In this document: positions 1 through 7,945 of the stretch, in pieces
How positions within the stretch are numbered: position 1 is the first letter of the stretch
Layout: the number at the start of each line of letters is the position of its first letter
Source: a virus
Length of the DNA stretch: 31,788 nt
Reading direction: 5' to 3' (one strand)
Virus record (IMG/VR): IMGVR_UViG_3300025769_000494
Location: 1 to 31,788 of that record
Program-made: the position numbers and the translations under genes
The notes under the pieces: generated by a model
The model's input: the letters and a program-made list of their open reading frames with translations, nothing else
Told to the model about the DNA's origin: nothing
Databases searched by the model: none

Positions 1-256
1 TTAACCCAAATGTTCTTGCAAGTTCCAATAAGGATGACCTTTCTTGCATATAACTGATTTGAGTTTCATTAAATGTCCTATCAGTATGGTATGATAACAT
101 ATCACCTACCGCAGCGTTTAACTCTAATAACATCATCCCCACAGATGCGTCATTAAAATCAGAATAGACATCTGGATAATATTGTTTAACAAAACCAACT
201 AATTCACTTCTTACTTCAGCGAAATTTCTAGCGTTATAATCTATTTTTCTTGCCAT
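1..256 (-). CDS. 6: Baseplate wedge protein gp6-like (baseplate J family), N-terminal part only
   Basis: This is the start of a gene that leaves the window on the left; 85 codons are visible and none is a stop. The protein begins MARKIDYNARNFAEVRSELV and continues with DASVGMMLLELNAAVGDMLS and YHTDRTFNETQ. The pattern of a conserved small-residue turn, LLEL, VGDMLSYHTDR and NE is typical of the N-terminal region of T4 gp6 and related baseplate J proteins. gp6 dimers form the ring of the baseplate wedge around the hub. It is read in the same direction as gp25, but a plus-strand gene lies between them, which breaks the usual wedge cluster. An ATATTTAT element lies 17 nt before the ATG. The assignment rests on about 85 residues only, so the family is fairly secure and the exact orthology less so. 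Confidence 0.75.
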   Translation of the reverse strand, partial: MARKIDYNARNFAEVRSELVGFVKQYYPDVYSDFNDASVGMMLLELNAAVGDMLSYHTDRTFNETQISYMQERSSLLELARTFGL

Positions 257-273
257 ATTATTACTTTATAATA

Positions 274-281
274 ATAAATAT
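274..281 (-). promoter_or_regulatory. Candidate promoter element upstream of gp6
   Basis: The 8-mer ATATTTAT (gene orientation) lies 17 nt before the gp6 ATG. It shares the core of the recurrent upstream element but lacks its final A. It sits in the divergent spacer shared with the plus-strand CAP gene. Confidence 0.3.
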
Positions 282-355
282 CATTATAATAAAAATTTGT
301 TTTTTTTAAATAATATCAATATATTGTAATTATAAACAACAAAGTCAATAAATCT

Positions 356-988
356 ATGAAAAAACTAATCACAACAATAATTTTAATCTTCACATTAACT
401 AACGTATATTGTACGGAACCATCAGATACTTTACACCCATTTTATATAGATTCATTAGGACAAGTAAAATTAACTGAATATGATATCGATTTTTTACAAC
501 AACTAGTTTTTAAAAAATATAATGAATATAGGGTTAAAAATGGTTTAAACACCTGTGAATGGTTCGAAGACTCTATAAACGGGTCTTACCAACATTCAAA
601 ATATATAGCAGAAAAAGACGTTAATAATGAAGGAAACCTATTTCACGCAAAAACTGTTAGAGAAAATTGCCACTGGCGTTTTGGTTTTGGTGGTACATTA
701 GAAATATATAATAATAACCATATCGAAAAATATTATAGTGGACAAACTTATGATGGGTTATCAACATCCATATTAGAAAGTTGGATAGATTCTAAACCCC
801 ATAATGAAAATCTTCTAAATAAGTCTAACACCCATTTTGAAGTAGGTGTATTCATTAAAGAAGAATATAATAAAGGGTATAAAGAGGCAGTATACCTCGA
901 TGATGAAAAATTTCTTTTAATTCAAGATTCACATTATTACCACAAAAGAAAATGTTATGGATTATATGCAACGGCTAGATTTTACTAG
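356..988 (+). CDS. Secreted CAP/SCP-domain protein
   Basis: A 210-residue protein on the strand opposite to all other convincing genes. The first 19 residues (MKK, a hydrophobic run to about residue 18, then Cys19) look like an export signal; VYC is a poor lipobox, so a lipoprotein is possible but unproven. The rest fits the CAP fold (SCP, PR-1, allergen V5): YNEYRVKNGL at 55-64 as the first helix, a His in YQHSKYIAEKD (H80), H97 near the loop, GGTLEIY with E115, and ILESWIDSKPHNENLL (139-154), which matches the W-x-x-S-x-x-H-x-x-N-L-L signature. CAP proteins are usually extracytoplasmic; their biochemical roles vary, and none is proven here. It converges with gp25, and the two genes share the palindrome CTAG at 985-988 as their TAG stops. 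The roughly 100-bp leader is very A+T-rich with no clear promoter. It may be a cargo gene acting on the host envelope or on competing phages; that is inference. Confidence 0.7.
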   Translation: MKKLITTIILIFTLTNVYCTEPSDTLHPFYIDSLGQVKLTEYDIDFLQQLVFKKYNEYRVKNGLNTCEWFEDSINGSYQHSKYIAEKDVNNEGNLFHAKTVRENCHWRFGFGGTLEIYNNNHIEKYYSGQTYDGLSTSILESWIDSKPHNENLLNKSNTHFEVGVFIKEEYNKGYKEAVYLDDEKFLLIQDSHYYHKRKCYGLYATARFY

Positions 989-1359
989 AATGTTATTTCT
1001 ACCGTATCTTGACTATTAAATACACCTTCTGTTATTGTAAATGATAAAATTACTTTTATAGACTCCTCAATATCCATATTCTCAAACTTTATTTCATTAA
1101 TTTGTAAGTTTGGTAAATACGATTTAATATTTTGATTTAAATTATCTTTAATTTCATCATGTGTGATTTTATCATTTGGTTCAAAAATATATTTCTTTAA
1201 ATCACTACCAAAATCTGGCAAATAAAGTCTTTCTCCTTTATTTGTTAATAAAAGATGTAATAAATCAGATCTAACCGCATCTCTAGATGTTTCAGTCATA
1301 TCTAAGTAATACCCTTTATCACTATCCTTAAAGGGAAAATTTATGTTTATCGAACCCAT
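985..1359 (-). CDS. 25: Baseplate wedge protein gp25-like
   Basis: A 124-residue protein of the GPW/gp25 family, a near-universal part of contractile tail baseplates and of type VI secretion (TssE). T4 gp25 is 132 residues, so the length fits. The diagnostic region is RDAVRSDLLHLLLTNKGER at about 26-44 followed by LPDFGSDLKKYIFEP (47-61), matching the family pattern of a hydrophobic helix, T-x-K/R-G-E-R, P-x-F-G-S and lF-e-P. The protein helps form the wedge core that contacts the sheath base. It starts 5 nt after the stop of the GIY-YIG endonuclease gene, so the two are probably co-transcribed. Its stop codon shares CTAG with the opposing CAP gene. Confidence 0.93.
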   Translation of the reverse strand: MGSININFPFKDSDKGYYLDMTETSRDAVRSDLLHLLLTNKGERLYLPDFGSDLKKYIFEPNDKITHDEIKDNLNQNIKSYLPNLQINEIKFENMDIEESIKVILSFTITEGVFNSQDTVEITF

Positions 1360-1364
1360 ATCGT

Positions 1365-2084
1365 TTAAGTTTTATATTCCCATTTATAACCACCCGCAGT
1401 TTTTTTCTTTCCAGTACAAACCTGAGAGATATTACTAACATTTATATTAAAATATTCACCAGCCATAGTTAGAGATTCCCACTCTTTTATTAAATTACCT
1501 TTTTTATCTATTTGTAAAACTTTCTTCCTAAGTTTTTTTAATGTTTCTTCACTATGTTTTTTACCTTTCCTATGACTAGGTTTACCTTTTTTAGCCTCAC
1601 TCAACTTTCTTCTCCACTCTTCACTAAATTTCTTACCCTTATTATACCCAATACACCCTTTTTTCTTTTCAGACATCTTTTTTTTACTTTCTTCAGTATG
1701 TTTTTTACCTAACATATTGGTATTACCTTTATTTCTATTAGATAACCATTTACTAAATTCTTCAGAATGTTTGATGATACCTCCACCACCATTATTACTA
1801 TTTACCAACTCAAAACCCCAATTTCTAAACAAACTAATATAAAAGCATTCCCAAAACTTCCATTCGTCTTGTGGTACCACATCAATAATAACAGATTTTA
1901 TACCATAGTTTTTAGATGAAATCCACGTTGTTCTTTTATTCTTATATGGGTTAGTCTTAGACTCATATATATGCTTACTTAACCTATAATTAAGTTTCTT
2001 TGTGGTTACACCAATATATCTGATGTTATCAACATCATCAATACTAACTAACCCATATATATTTATAGTCCTTCCTTCTGCCAT
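1365..2084 (-). CDS. Free-standing GIY-YIG homing endonuclease with NUMOD3 and NUMOD1 motifs
   Basis: A 239-residue protein with a GIY-YIG nuclease domain at the N-terminus: NIYGL (8-12), RYIGVT (21-26), a basic helix with R33 and H37, and ECFYI (about 79-83) supplying the acidic residue. The middle carries basic NUMOD3 DNA-binding repeats built on G-K-K/x-H-S/T-E-E-x-x-x-K-(M/L) (for example LGKKHTEESKKKMSE, KGKKFSEEWRRKLSEAKKGK and KGKKHSEETLKKLRK). The C-terminus has a NUMOD1-like segment (KVLQIDKKGNLIKEWES, then a helix-turn-helix-like YFNINVSNISQVCTG). Such enzymes cut cognate alleles lacking the element and so spread. It is not inside an intron: NrdB, the 139-residue gene and gp25 are all intact. 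It lies just after the nrd operon terminator and immediately before gp25, so its target is probably the nrd-gp25 junction or a nearby gene in a relative. Confidence 0.9.
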   Translation of the reverse strand: MAEGRTINIYGLVSIDDVDNIRYIGVTTKKLNYRLSKHIYESKTNPYKNKRTTWISSKNYGIKSVIIDVVPQDEWKFWECFYISLFRNWGFELVNSNNGGGGIIKHSEEFSKWLSNRNKGNTNMLGKKHTEESKKKMSEKKKGCIGYNKGKKFSEEWRRKLSEAKKGKPSHRKGKKHSEETLKKLRKKVLQIDKKGNLIKEWESLTMAGEYFNINVSNISQVCTGKKKTAGGYKWEYKT

Positions 2085-2089
2085 TTGTA

Positions 2090-2098
2090 TATAAATAT
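2090..2098 (-). promoter_or_regulatory. Candidate promoter element before the GIY-YIG gene
   Basis: An exact ATATTTATA 9-mer ends only 5 nt before the ATG and lies downstream of the nrd terminator. It is therefore placed where a new transcript for the endonuclease and gp25 would be needed. The very short spacing makes a conventional promoter for this ATG doubtful unless the transcript is leaderless. An oppositely oriented copy lies inside the gene at 2059-2067. Confidence 0.35.
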
Positions 2099-2122
2099 TA
2101 TAAAATAGATTTTATTAAACAT

Positions 2123-2151
2123 AAAAAAAGTGCAGACACTGCCTGCACTTT
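2123..2151 (-). terminator. Rho-independent terminator of the replication/nrd operon
   Basis: Read on the minus strand, a perfect 9-bp stem AAAGTGCAG / CTGCACTTT encloses a 7-nt loop and is followed directly by a T run (TTTTTTTATG). It lies 24 bp after the last gene of the nrd module and should separate that operon from the GIY-YIG/gp25 unit. Confidence 0.88.
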
Positions 2152-2175
2152 ATCATCTTTGTTTTGGTTTAATAA

Positions 2176-2595
2176 TTAATAATATTCATAACTTAGATGA
2201 TTATCATGATATTCAAATCTACTAACACTTAGTTCAGTATCATTAGTAGGGATAAAAACATTACTACATTCACTATGTGTGGTTGGTGTTATGTCTATGT
2301 ATTTTTCACCTTTTTTGACAACAGAATGGGTAACCCCAACAAAATTACTTTTACCCACTTCTTTTAATATATAATAACCTATAACTCTTTCACCACCATA
2401 CTTAGAGATATATTTAATTACATTATTATGACAATCATTTATTTTACATAATGGCTTTGGTGTAATCTCTATCTCAATAGGGTTTTGAAAATTGTGGAAA
2501 GACAAAAACTCCCGTAAATCTTTATCATCTACGGGAGGTATTATTGTATTTGTTATATTTTGGTTAAAAATCAAAGTCATCAAATGCGCTGTCAT
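2176..2595 (-). CDS. Unknown protein with a Cys-His-Asp pattern, downstream of nrdB
   Basis: A 139-residue protein that I cannot assign to a named family. It contains PLCKINDCHNNVIKYI (about 48-63), GGERVIGYYIL (69-79), VGVTHSVV (87-94) and YIDITPT (99-105). A Cys followed by a G-x-x-x-x-G-Y strand, then a His on a strand and an Asp in D-I-T-P-T, is the order of catalytic residues seen in papain- and transglutaminase-like folds. A thiol hydrolase or thiol-based binding domain is possible, but this is pattern inference only. It overlaps the end of nrdB by 32 nt. A second ATG at 2580 (MTLIFNQN) reduces the overlap to 17 nt and is an equally credible start. As the last gene before the terminator it is co-transcribed with NrdA and NrdB, which may point to nucleotide metabolism or simply be hitch-hiking. 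Confidence 0.7.
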   Translation of the reverse strand: MTAHLMTLIFNQNITNTIIPPVDDKDLREFLSFHNFQNPIEIEITPKPLCKINDCHNNVIKYISKYGGERVIGYYILKEVGKSNFVGVTHSVVKKGEKYIDITPTTHSECSNVFIPTNDTELSVSRFEYHDNHLSYEYY

Positions 2596-3667
2596 TTAAG
2601 TCTGATTTAACAGAACCAATGTTGTATGAATCAATTTGCGTTTGCTGTGGCGCATTTTGTGTTCCCTTTGAAGATGTCCAAGCGTTAATCCAATTGATTG
2701 GGTTTTTGATTTTTTCAAATATTGGTTCTAGACCTAATACTTTCATTCTTTGGTTAGTTAAATACTTCATATATCTTTTTAATATCTCAGCGTTTAACCC
2801 CAACATCGAACCATCTTTGAATAGATATTCAGCCCATTCCATTTCTTCTTCAGCCGCATTTCTAAACATCTCAATAACCATTGGTTCGCATTCTTTTACA
2901 ACGTCTTGAAACCCTTCGTCTTCCCTATTTCTTAAATCATTTAATAATTTTTGAGTAAAACCTAAATGTAGATTCTCATCTTTATTAATTAATGAAATAA
3001 TTTTTGAGTTTCCTTCCATTTTACCATTCTGAGCAAATGCGTAAGAACAAGCAAATGATACATAGAATCTAATACCTTCCAAAATGTTAATAGACACTAA
3101 TGTTAAATATAATTTCTTTTTTCTATCTTCAACACTTTCACCCAAAGAATTAATCATATCATCATAATACTTTGTTACTGAGACTGTTCTTTTTACAATT
3201 TGTTCATCATTTAAGATGTTATCAAATACTTCACTAGGGTTTGCATATACGTTCTTAATAATGAATGTGTATGAATATGAATGAATAGTTTCAAACATAG
3301 CCCAAGCTGAACAAAACGCCTCAATCTCTGGATTAGATAAGTCTTCTGTTAAATGAGGAATACCCCTACTCTGTACACTGTCTAATAAGATTTGGTATTT
3401 TAAATTAGATGTGAAGATAAATTTTTCATTATCAGTCATCTCTTTATAATCCAATCTATCTTTTGATAAATCTACTTCTTCAGGCAACCAATAAGAATTA
3501 AGTTGTTTTTTGAAGAATTCAAAATAAACAGGATACCTAAACTTATCATACCTCTCTAGATTAAGACTTTCACCAAAGAACACAGGTTCCTTAGTGAAAT
3601 CTACATCTGGATTTAGGTTTACTAAACTTCTTTTTTCTTCTAATAATTTTTCTATCGTTTCACTCAT
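2564..3667 (-). CDS. nrdB: Ribonucleotide reductase class Ia, small (radical) subunit NrdB
   Basis: A 367-residue protein, close to the usual 370-390 residues. NrdB holds the di-iron/tyrosyl radical cofactor used by NrdA to reduce ribonucleoside diphosphates. All metal ligands can be seen: D96 (in KYQILLDSVQSR), E126 and H129 (in FETIHSYSYT), E197 (NILEGIRFY), and E231 and H234 (DENLHLGF). The radical tyrosine equivalent to E. coli Y122 is Y133. The C-terminus is a flexible acidic and aromatic tail ending DDFDF, suited to docking on NrdA. It is separated from nrdA by 42 nt of A+T-rich DNA and overlaps the next gene. The leader before the ATG is A-rich (AAAAACAAAAAA) with no Shine-Dalgarno sequence. 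It appears intact, with no intron. Confidence 0.97.
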   Translation of the reverse strand: MSETIEKLLEEKRSLVNLNPDVDFTKEPVFFGESLNLERYDKFRYPVYFEFFKKQLNSYWLPEEVDLSKDRLDYKEMTDNEKFIFTSNLKYQILLDSVQSRGIPHLTEDLSNPEIEAFCSAWAMFETIHSYSYTFIIKNVYANPSEVFDNILNDEQIVKRTVSVTKYYDDMINSLGESVEDRKKKLYLTLVSINILEGIRFYVSFACSYAFAQNGKMEGNSKIISLINKDENLHLGFTQKLLNDLRNREDEGFQDVVKECEPMVIEMFRNAAEEEMEWAEYLFKDGSMLGLNAEILKRYMKYLTNQRMKVLGLEPIFEKIKNPINWINAWTSSKGTQNAPQQTQIDSYNIGSVKSDLNDSAFDDFDF

Positions 3668-3709
3668 TTTTTTGTTTTTATTTAATAATAAACACTATAT
3701 TCCTTAAAA

Positions 3710-6016
3710 TCAAATTGCACACGCCCCAGATTCACAATCATCAATGGCTTCAACCATAACAGGATCTTCTTTACCACCACTAACCATATCTTCTAACTTA
3801 TCTGATTTGTAATCTTTTGAGTTAGCGTAGTAGATTTGTTTCCCACCAAACTTATAGAAGTTTAGGATATCTTTAGCCACTACGGATATTGGTAAGTTAT
3901 TACCTTCGTATTTTCTAGGATCGTAATAATGATTCACTGAAATACCTTGATCGAAATACTTTTGTATAACTGATACAATGTTATTCATAGAGTCATTATT
4001 GAATGTCCAAGCGAATTGATATTTGTTTTTATATTTTACCACTTCTGGTACAACCACTGGTAATGGTGCCCCACTCTTAGATTTTTTTGTTGTTATTAGA
4101 GTTCTAGGTGCTTCAATACCATTTGTTGATGATGAAACAACTGATGAACTCTCACAAGGCATCTGAGCTGTAAGTGTTGAGTTTCTCATTCCAAACTCTA
4201 AAACATCTCTTCTCAATTTATCCCAATCTTTAGATAACTCTCTATCCACAATCTTATCTACATTTTTGTTGTAGTGATCGATTGGTAATAACCCTTTCGC
4301 ATATTTTGTTCTATCAAACCATTCACAAGGTCCTTCTTCTTTTGCTAATTCAACAGAAGCTTTGATTAAGTAGTATTGAATATTCTCAAATAACTCATCA
4401 ATTTTCACTAATGAAGATGGATCATCATATGATAAACCATTCTTAACCATCCAATATGCGAAGTTAGTTACCCCAACACCGATACTTCTTCTCTTTAACA
4501 TCTTTCTAGCAGCTGCCATAGGATATTCTTGATAACTAATAACACTATCTAATGACCTTACAATATACTCACATACAACCTCTAATTCATCTAAGTTTTT
4601 AATTGTCCCTAAATTTATTGCTGCCAATACACAAAGCGCAATTTCAGCATCTGTATCATCACCATCATCAATATGTGATATTGGTGTTGTTGGTAGGTTA
4701 ATCTCAGTACATAAATTTGACATATTGATTTTATCTGTAAATGCTGAGTGATCGTTGGCGTTATCTATATTCATAATGTAGATTCTTCCTGTCTCAACTC
4801 TTTCTTGTATCAATAAATCCATTAATTCTCTAGCACTTATCTCTCTTCTAGGGATTGTTGAGTCATTCTCAAACTTCTCATATAACGCATCAAACTCATC
4901 ATTATGTCCAAAGGCTTCATATAATCCCGGTACATCTGATGGTGAGAATAATGAAATCACTTTGTTCTCAACAAATCTCTTATAAAACAACCTACTGAAT
5001 TGGATTGCGTGATCCATTCTTCTAACTCTATTTAAGTCATTCCCTCTGTTGTTTTTCAACACAATAATATCCTCAATCTCTAAGTGCCAGAAAGGATAGT
5101 AAGCCGTAGCTGCACCACCTCTAATACCACCTTGTGAACAAGATTTAACCGTACCTTCAAACATCTTTAAGAAAGGAATGATACCAGTATGAACTGCTTC
5201 ACCACCTCTAATCTTAGAACCAATACCCCTTAAACGGAAGTTTAATCCAATACCTGCTCTTTTAGAGATATATTTACCTACCGCAGTGTTAGAATTAAAT
5301 ATCGAATCCAAATCATCTGCAACATCAATCAATACACAAGATGAGTATTGTCTGGTTGGTGTTCTAACTCCAGCAACAATTGGTGTTGGTAGTGATATTT
5401 TATGTGTTGAGATTAAATCGTAGAAAGTTTTAATCTTTCTTAATCTATCTTTAGTGTCTCCACCTTTAGCGAATAAAGTCATTGCAATTAACATATACAT
5501 AAATTGTGGAGTTTCATACACAACATCAGTTTTTCTATCTTTGATTAGATATTTATCGACTAATTGTTGAAGTCCTCCATATGTTAATTCTTCGTCTCTA
5601 TCGTGTTTAATAAAACCTTCAATCTTATCGAAATCATATTCCGTATAATGATTAAGGATATCGGCATCATACACCCCTCTATCTACATTAAGTTTAATAA
5701 AGTCTTTTAATCTAGGAAAACTTCTATACGTGTTGAAGATTTCTTTTCTTAAAAGATAATTCAGTAATTTACTAGCCACAAACTGATAATTAGGTGTATC
5801 CTCAGTTATCATATCTGAAGCTGATTGAATTAATACTTTATGTATTTGGGTTGTAGTGATACCATCAAATAATTGTAGGTGAGCATTCATAGCCACATCA
5901 GAAGAACTAACTCCGTTAATCCCTTCAACAGCCCATTCTAAGACTCTGTTAATTTTTTCATAATTAACAACCTCTTTCTCACCATTTCTTTTAACTACAT
6001 TAATTTTTGACATCAT
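3710..6016 (-). CDS. nrdA: Ribonucleotide reductase class Ia, large (catalytic) subunit NrdA
   Basis: A 768-residue catalytic subunit that reduces ribonucleotides to deoxyribonucleotides for phage DNA synthesis. An ATP-cone occupies about residues 5-95 (VVKRNGEKEVVNYEKI at the start), so allosteric control by ATP/dATP is likely retained. Active-site residues match the class I enzyme: C227 (YSSCVLI), N434, C436 and E438 (NMSNLCTEINLP) and C462 (ALCVLAAINLG). The radical-transfer pair is Y729-Y730 (KQIYYAN). The C-terminal redox pair is C761/C766 in the ending DDCESGACAI, which resembles the E. coli tail and should be re-reduced by thioredoxin or glutaredoxin. The start could be either of two adjacent ATG codons. 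It follows the helicase gene in the same operon. No truncation, intein or intron is seen. Confidence 0.97.
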   Translation of the reverse strand: MMSKINVVKRNGEKEVVNYEKINRVLEWAVEGINGVSSSDVAMNAHLQLFDGITTTQIHKVLIQSASDMITEDTPNYQFVASKLLNYLLRKEIFNTYRSFPRLKDFIKLNVDRGVYDADILNHYTEYDFDKIEGFIKHDRDEELTYGGLQQLVDKYLIKDRKTDVVYETPQFMYMLIAMTLFAKGGDTKDRLRKIKTFYDLISTHKISLPTPIVAGVRTPTRQYSSCVLIDVADDLDSIFNSNTAVGKYISKRAGIGLNFRLRGIGSKIRGGEAVHTGIIPFLKMFEGTVKSCSQGGIRGGAATAYYPFWHLEIEDIIVLKNNRGNDLNRVRRMDHAIQFSRLFYKRFVENKVISLFSPSDVPGLYEAFGHNDEFDALYEKFENDSTIPRREISARELMDLLIQERVETGRIYIMNIDNANDHSAFTDKINMSNLCTEINLPTTPISHIDDGDDTDAEIALCVLAAINLGTIKNLDELEVVCEYIVRSLDSVISYQEYPMAAARKMLKRRSIGVGVTNFAYWMVKNGLSYDDPSSLVKIDELFENIQYYLIKASVELAKEEGPCEWFDRTKYAKGLLPIDHYNKNVDKIVDRELSKDWDKLRRDVLEFGMRNSTLTAQMPCESSSVVSSSTNGIEAPRTLITTKKSKSGAPLPVVVPEVVKYKNKYQFAWTFNNDSMNNIVSVIQKYFDQGISVNHYYDPRKYEGNNLPISVVAKDILNFYKFGGKQIYYANSKDYKSDKLEDMVSGGKEDPVMVEAIDDCESGACAI

Positions 6017-6042
6017 AATATTTTTTAAAATTCTAACTAATT

Positions 6043-7437
6043 TTATTGTTTTTTCTTTTTGATCCTTTCATCTCTTTTCTCCATAGCCTTAACAACCATA
6101 TCTGATCGTCTTTTGTCTTCACCTTTCTCGAATTGTAAGAATGAAACATCACTAGTCTCTTCAGTGTCAATTTTCAGAGATCCGTTATCAAAAACAATAT
6201 CTTCAAATATAATCCCATCTTTACCGAATCTAGATTTAAGTATCGCTAATGTTGCCCTACCTTCCTCTTTTTGTTCCAATGTCTTAGCAACTGACATAAT
6301 AAAGTGACCTATTTGTCCTTTCTTAATAGAACCACCAATCATATCTGCTTCTACGACATTTGCTCCAATGGAACTTCTATTACCTTGTACTGCTGTCCAT
6401 CCTGCGATATTTAATTCTGCAATCATAGTCTCAAATTGCCTCATAATTGGACCTTCACCAGAATACTCATCTTTAAATTGTTTTGTACTCTCAACACAAT
6501 CAATATAATCTAAAAATATTACATCTGGTTTCATACCAGTTGATATCAATTTTCTTAGATATTGTTTAATGTTAGGGATTGTTGTACCATCACTAGGCAT
6601 CTTTTTAAGGATTAAATTACCTTTTCTTTCCTTAAAACCTTCGATTACCCTTTTAACATCATCTTTCTTTTCTGTTAAATCGTTTAAAGGTATTTCAGTC
6701 CAACATGTAAAATGTTTTCTTTGGATGACTTTTGGGTTATCCTCAAAAAATATTTGTACTACATTATAACCTAAATTATAAGCGGTATTCGCCATTCTTG
6801 TTATCAATGTGGTTTTTCCCACACCGAACGGGGCAAGAATAACCCCTAATTCTCCTTTCGATAATCCACCATCCATTAGATTATCTAAACCTACTAATCC
6901 TGTTGGGATTGGTTTTCTGAAATCGTCAGATAACACATCCTCAATAGCGTGAAACACATCTATACCTCCATCAGACTCAGAACCAACAGAAAGAGCTTCT
7001 TTCATTATTTCTTCACACTCATCATACCTATCAAAATCACCAGATTCTAATATCTTTTGAATTTTTTGTGTGGCTTTCTTTAACTCTTGTTGTTTACAAA
7101 ACTGAACAGCGGTGTCTTGTATGTGAATACAATCTTTATCATCACTACCTTGTATTTCTTTAATCATCGCTACAGCAGATTCTCTAGCAATTTCCCTCTT
7201 AATATCCTTATTTACAACTTGTTGTAAGGTATCGTATGTTGGGATTGTTTCATACTTTTCGTGATAATCTTTAACACTAGCAATTAATAACCTTAGATAT
7301 TCATTGTCGAAGTATTGTGGATCAAGAATCTCTATAATAGATTCAGAAAACTTACTATCCTCCATAACTTGTCTAGCCAACTTTACCTGAAAACTATATC
7401 CTAAAAACCCTAAATTCTTACTTTCTTTTTTTGACAT
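6043..7437 (-). CDS. 41: Replicative DNA helicase, DnaB/gp41-like
   Basis: A 464-residue RecA-fold hexameric helicase expected to unwind DNA at the fork. The N-terminal 110 residues form a helical region like the DnaB N-domain, with a linker helix at about 115-150. The helicase core opens with IPTGLVGLDNLMDGGLSKGE (178-196), then Walker A APFGVGKTT (202-210), the strand VVQIFFED (227-233), Walker B DVIFLDYID (305-313), and NRSSIG and ILKSRFGKDG later on. Length and layout fit T4 gp41 (475 residues). The C-terminal 30 residues are highly charged and Lys-rich. It lies between an unknown 154-residue gene and nrdA. The assignment to the SF4 helicase family is firm; its loader and primase partner are not identifiable here. 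Confidence 0.93.
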   Translation of the reverse strand: MSKKESKNLGFLGYSFQVKLARQVMEDSKFSESIIEILDPQYFDNEYLRLLIASVKDYHEKYETIPTYDTLQQVVNKDIKREIARESAVAMIKEIQGSDDKDCIHIQDTAVQFCKQQELKKATQKIQKILESGDFDRYDECEEIMKEALSVGSESDGGIDVFHAIEDVLSDDFRKPIPTGLVGLDNLMDGGLSKGELGVILAPFGVGKTTLITRMANTAYNLGYNVVQIFFEDNPKVIQRKHFTCWTEIPLNDLTEKKDDVKRVIEGFKERKGNLILKKMPSDGTTIPNIKQYLRKLISTGMKPDVIFLDYIDCVESTKQFKDEYSGEGPIMRQFETMIAELNIAGWTAVQGNRSSIGANVVEADMIGGSIKKGQIGHFIMSVAKTLEQKEEGRATLAILKSRFGKDGIIFEDIVFDNGSLKIDTEETSDVSFLQFEKGEDKRRSDMVVKAMEKRDERIKKKKQ

Positions 7438-7460
7438 AAATTGAAAATCTTTTTGTATTA

Positions 7461-7468
7461 ATAAATAT
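7461..7468 (-). promoter_or_regulatory. Candidate promoter element upstream of the helicase gene
   Basis: ATATTTAT in gene orientation, followed by TAATACAAAAAG, ends 23 nt before the helicase ATG. It lies in the 34-bp gap after the preceding gene, so it could give an internal start within the replication operon. It is the weaker 8-mer form. Confidence 0.25.
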
Positions 7469-7471
7469 GTA

Positions 7472-7936
7472 TTAAAGCGCGATTCCTGCGTACTCCGTTG
7501 TTAAATTTTTACTACTTAACGTTTTTTGTATCTTAGAGATAATTCCCGGAATTAATTTTCTAATATCCACATCATATCTAACCTTTGGTGGGTACCAATT
7601 TCCGCTAAATTGTTTCTGTGCAACTAAATTACCGTGAACCTTAATCTCAAAAGAAAATAAATCTTCTTCCTCAAATAAATCCTTAACTTCAATATCTTCA
7701 GGATTTTGTGTAGAATATGGGTTGTAATACCTATATAAATAATCTTCAGACTTTGATCTAAATTGATCTTGAATCATACCAACAACCTCATCAACACAAT
7801 ACTTAATATCCATAGATCGTAATGATTTAGGATTATAACCTCTAACGTTAAAGTTTCTTCCTACAATTGGTCTCTCATTTCCGTTAATTCTCAAATAAAA
7901 CTCAAACGGAAGGTTTTCATAATTTTTCTTACTCAT
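7472..7936 (-). CDS. Unknown protein between exonuclease and helicase
   Basis: A 154-residue protein of no recognised family. It has no signal peptide or membrane segment and is rich in Tyr, Arg and acidic residues. It reads as alternating short strands and helices: FEFYLRINGNERPIVGRNF (11-29), which looks like a beta hairpin; then YCVDEVVGMIQDQFRSKSED (46-65); then a beta-type segment LFSFEIKVHGNLVAQKQFSG. The end, VDIRKLIPGIISKIQKTLS, looks helical. Its position directly upstream of the helicase gene, inside an operon with exonuclease and UvsX, suggests a replication accessory role. A helicase loader would be in keeping with the T4 scheme, but no gp59 features could be recognised. The start is an ATG 9 bp after the exonuclease stop. 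Confidence 0.75.
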   Translation of the reverse strand: MSKKNYENLPFEFYLRINGNERPIVGRNFNVRGYNPKSLRSMDIKYCVDEVVGMIQDQFRSKSEDYLYRYYNPYSTQNPEDIEVKDLFEEEDLFSFEIKVHGNLVAQKQFSGNWYPPKVRYDVDIRKLIPGIISKIQKTLSSKNLTTEYAGIAL

Positions 7937-7945
7937 AATTTTAAT

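Noticed and set aside
2564-6016. Possible group I intron or intein in nrdA or nrdB, suggested by the nearby homing endonuclease
   Set aside because: Both proteins are continuous through all catalytic motifs, with normal lengths.
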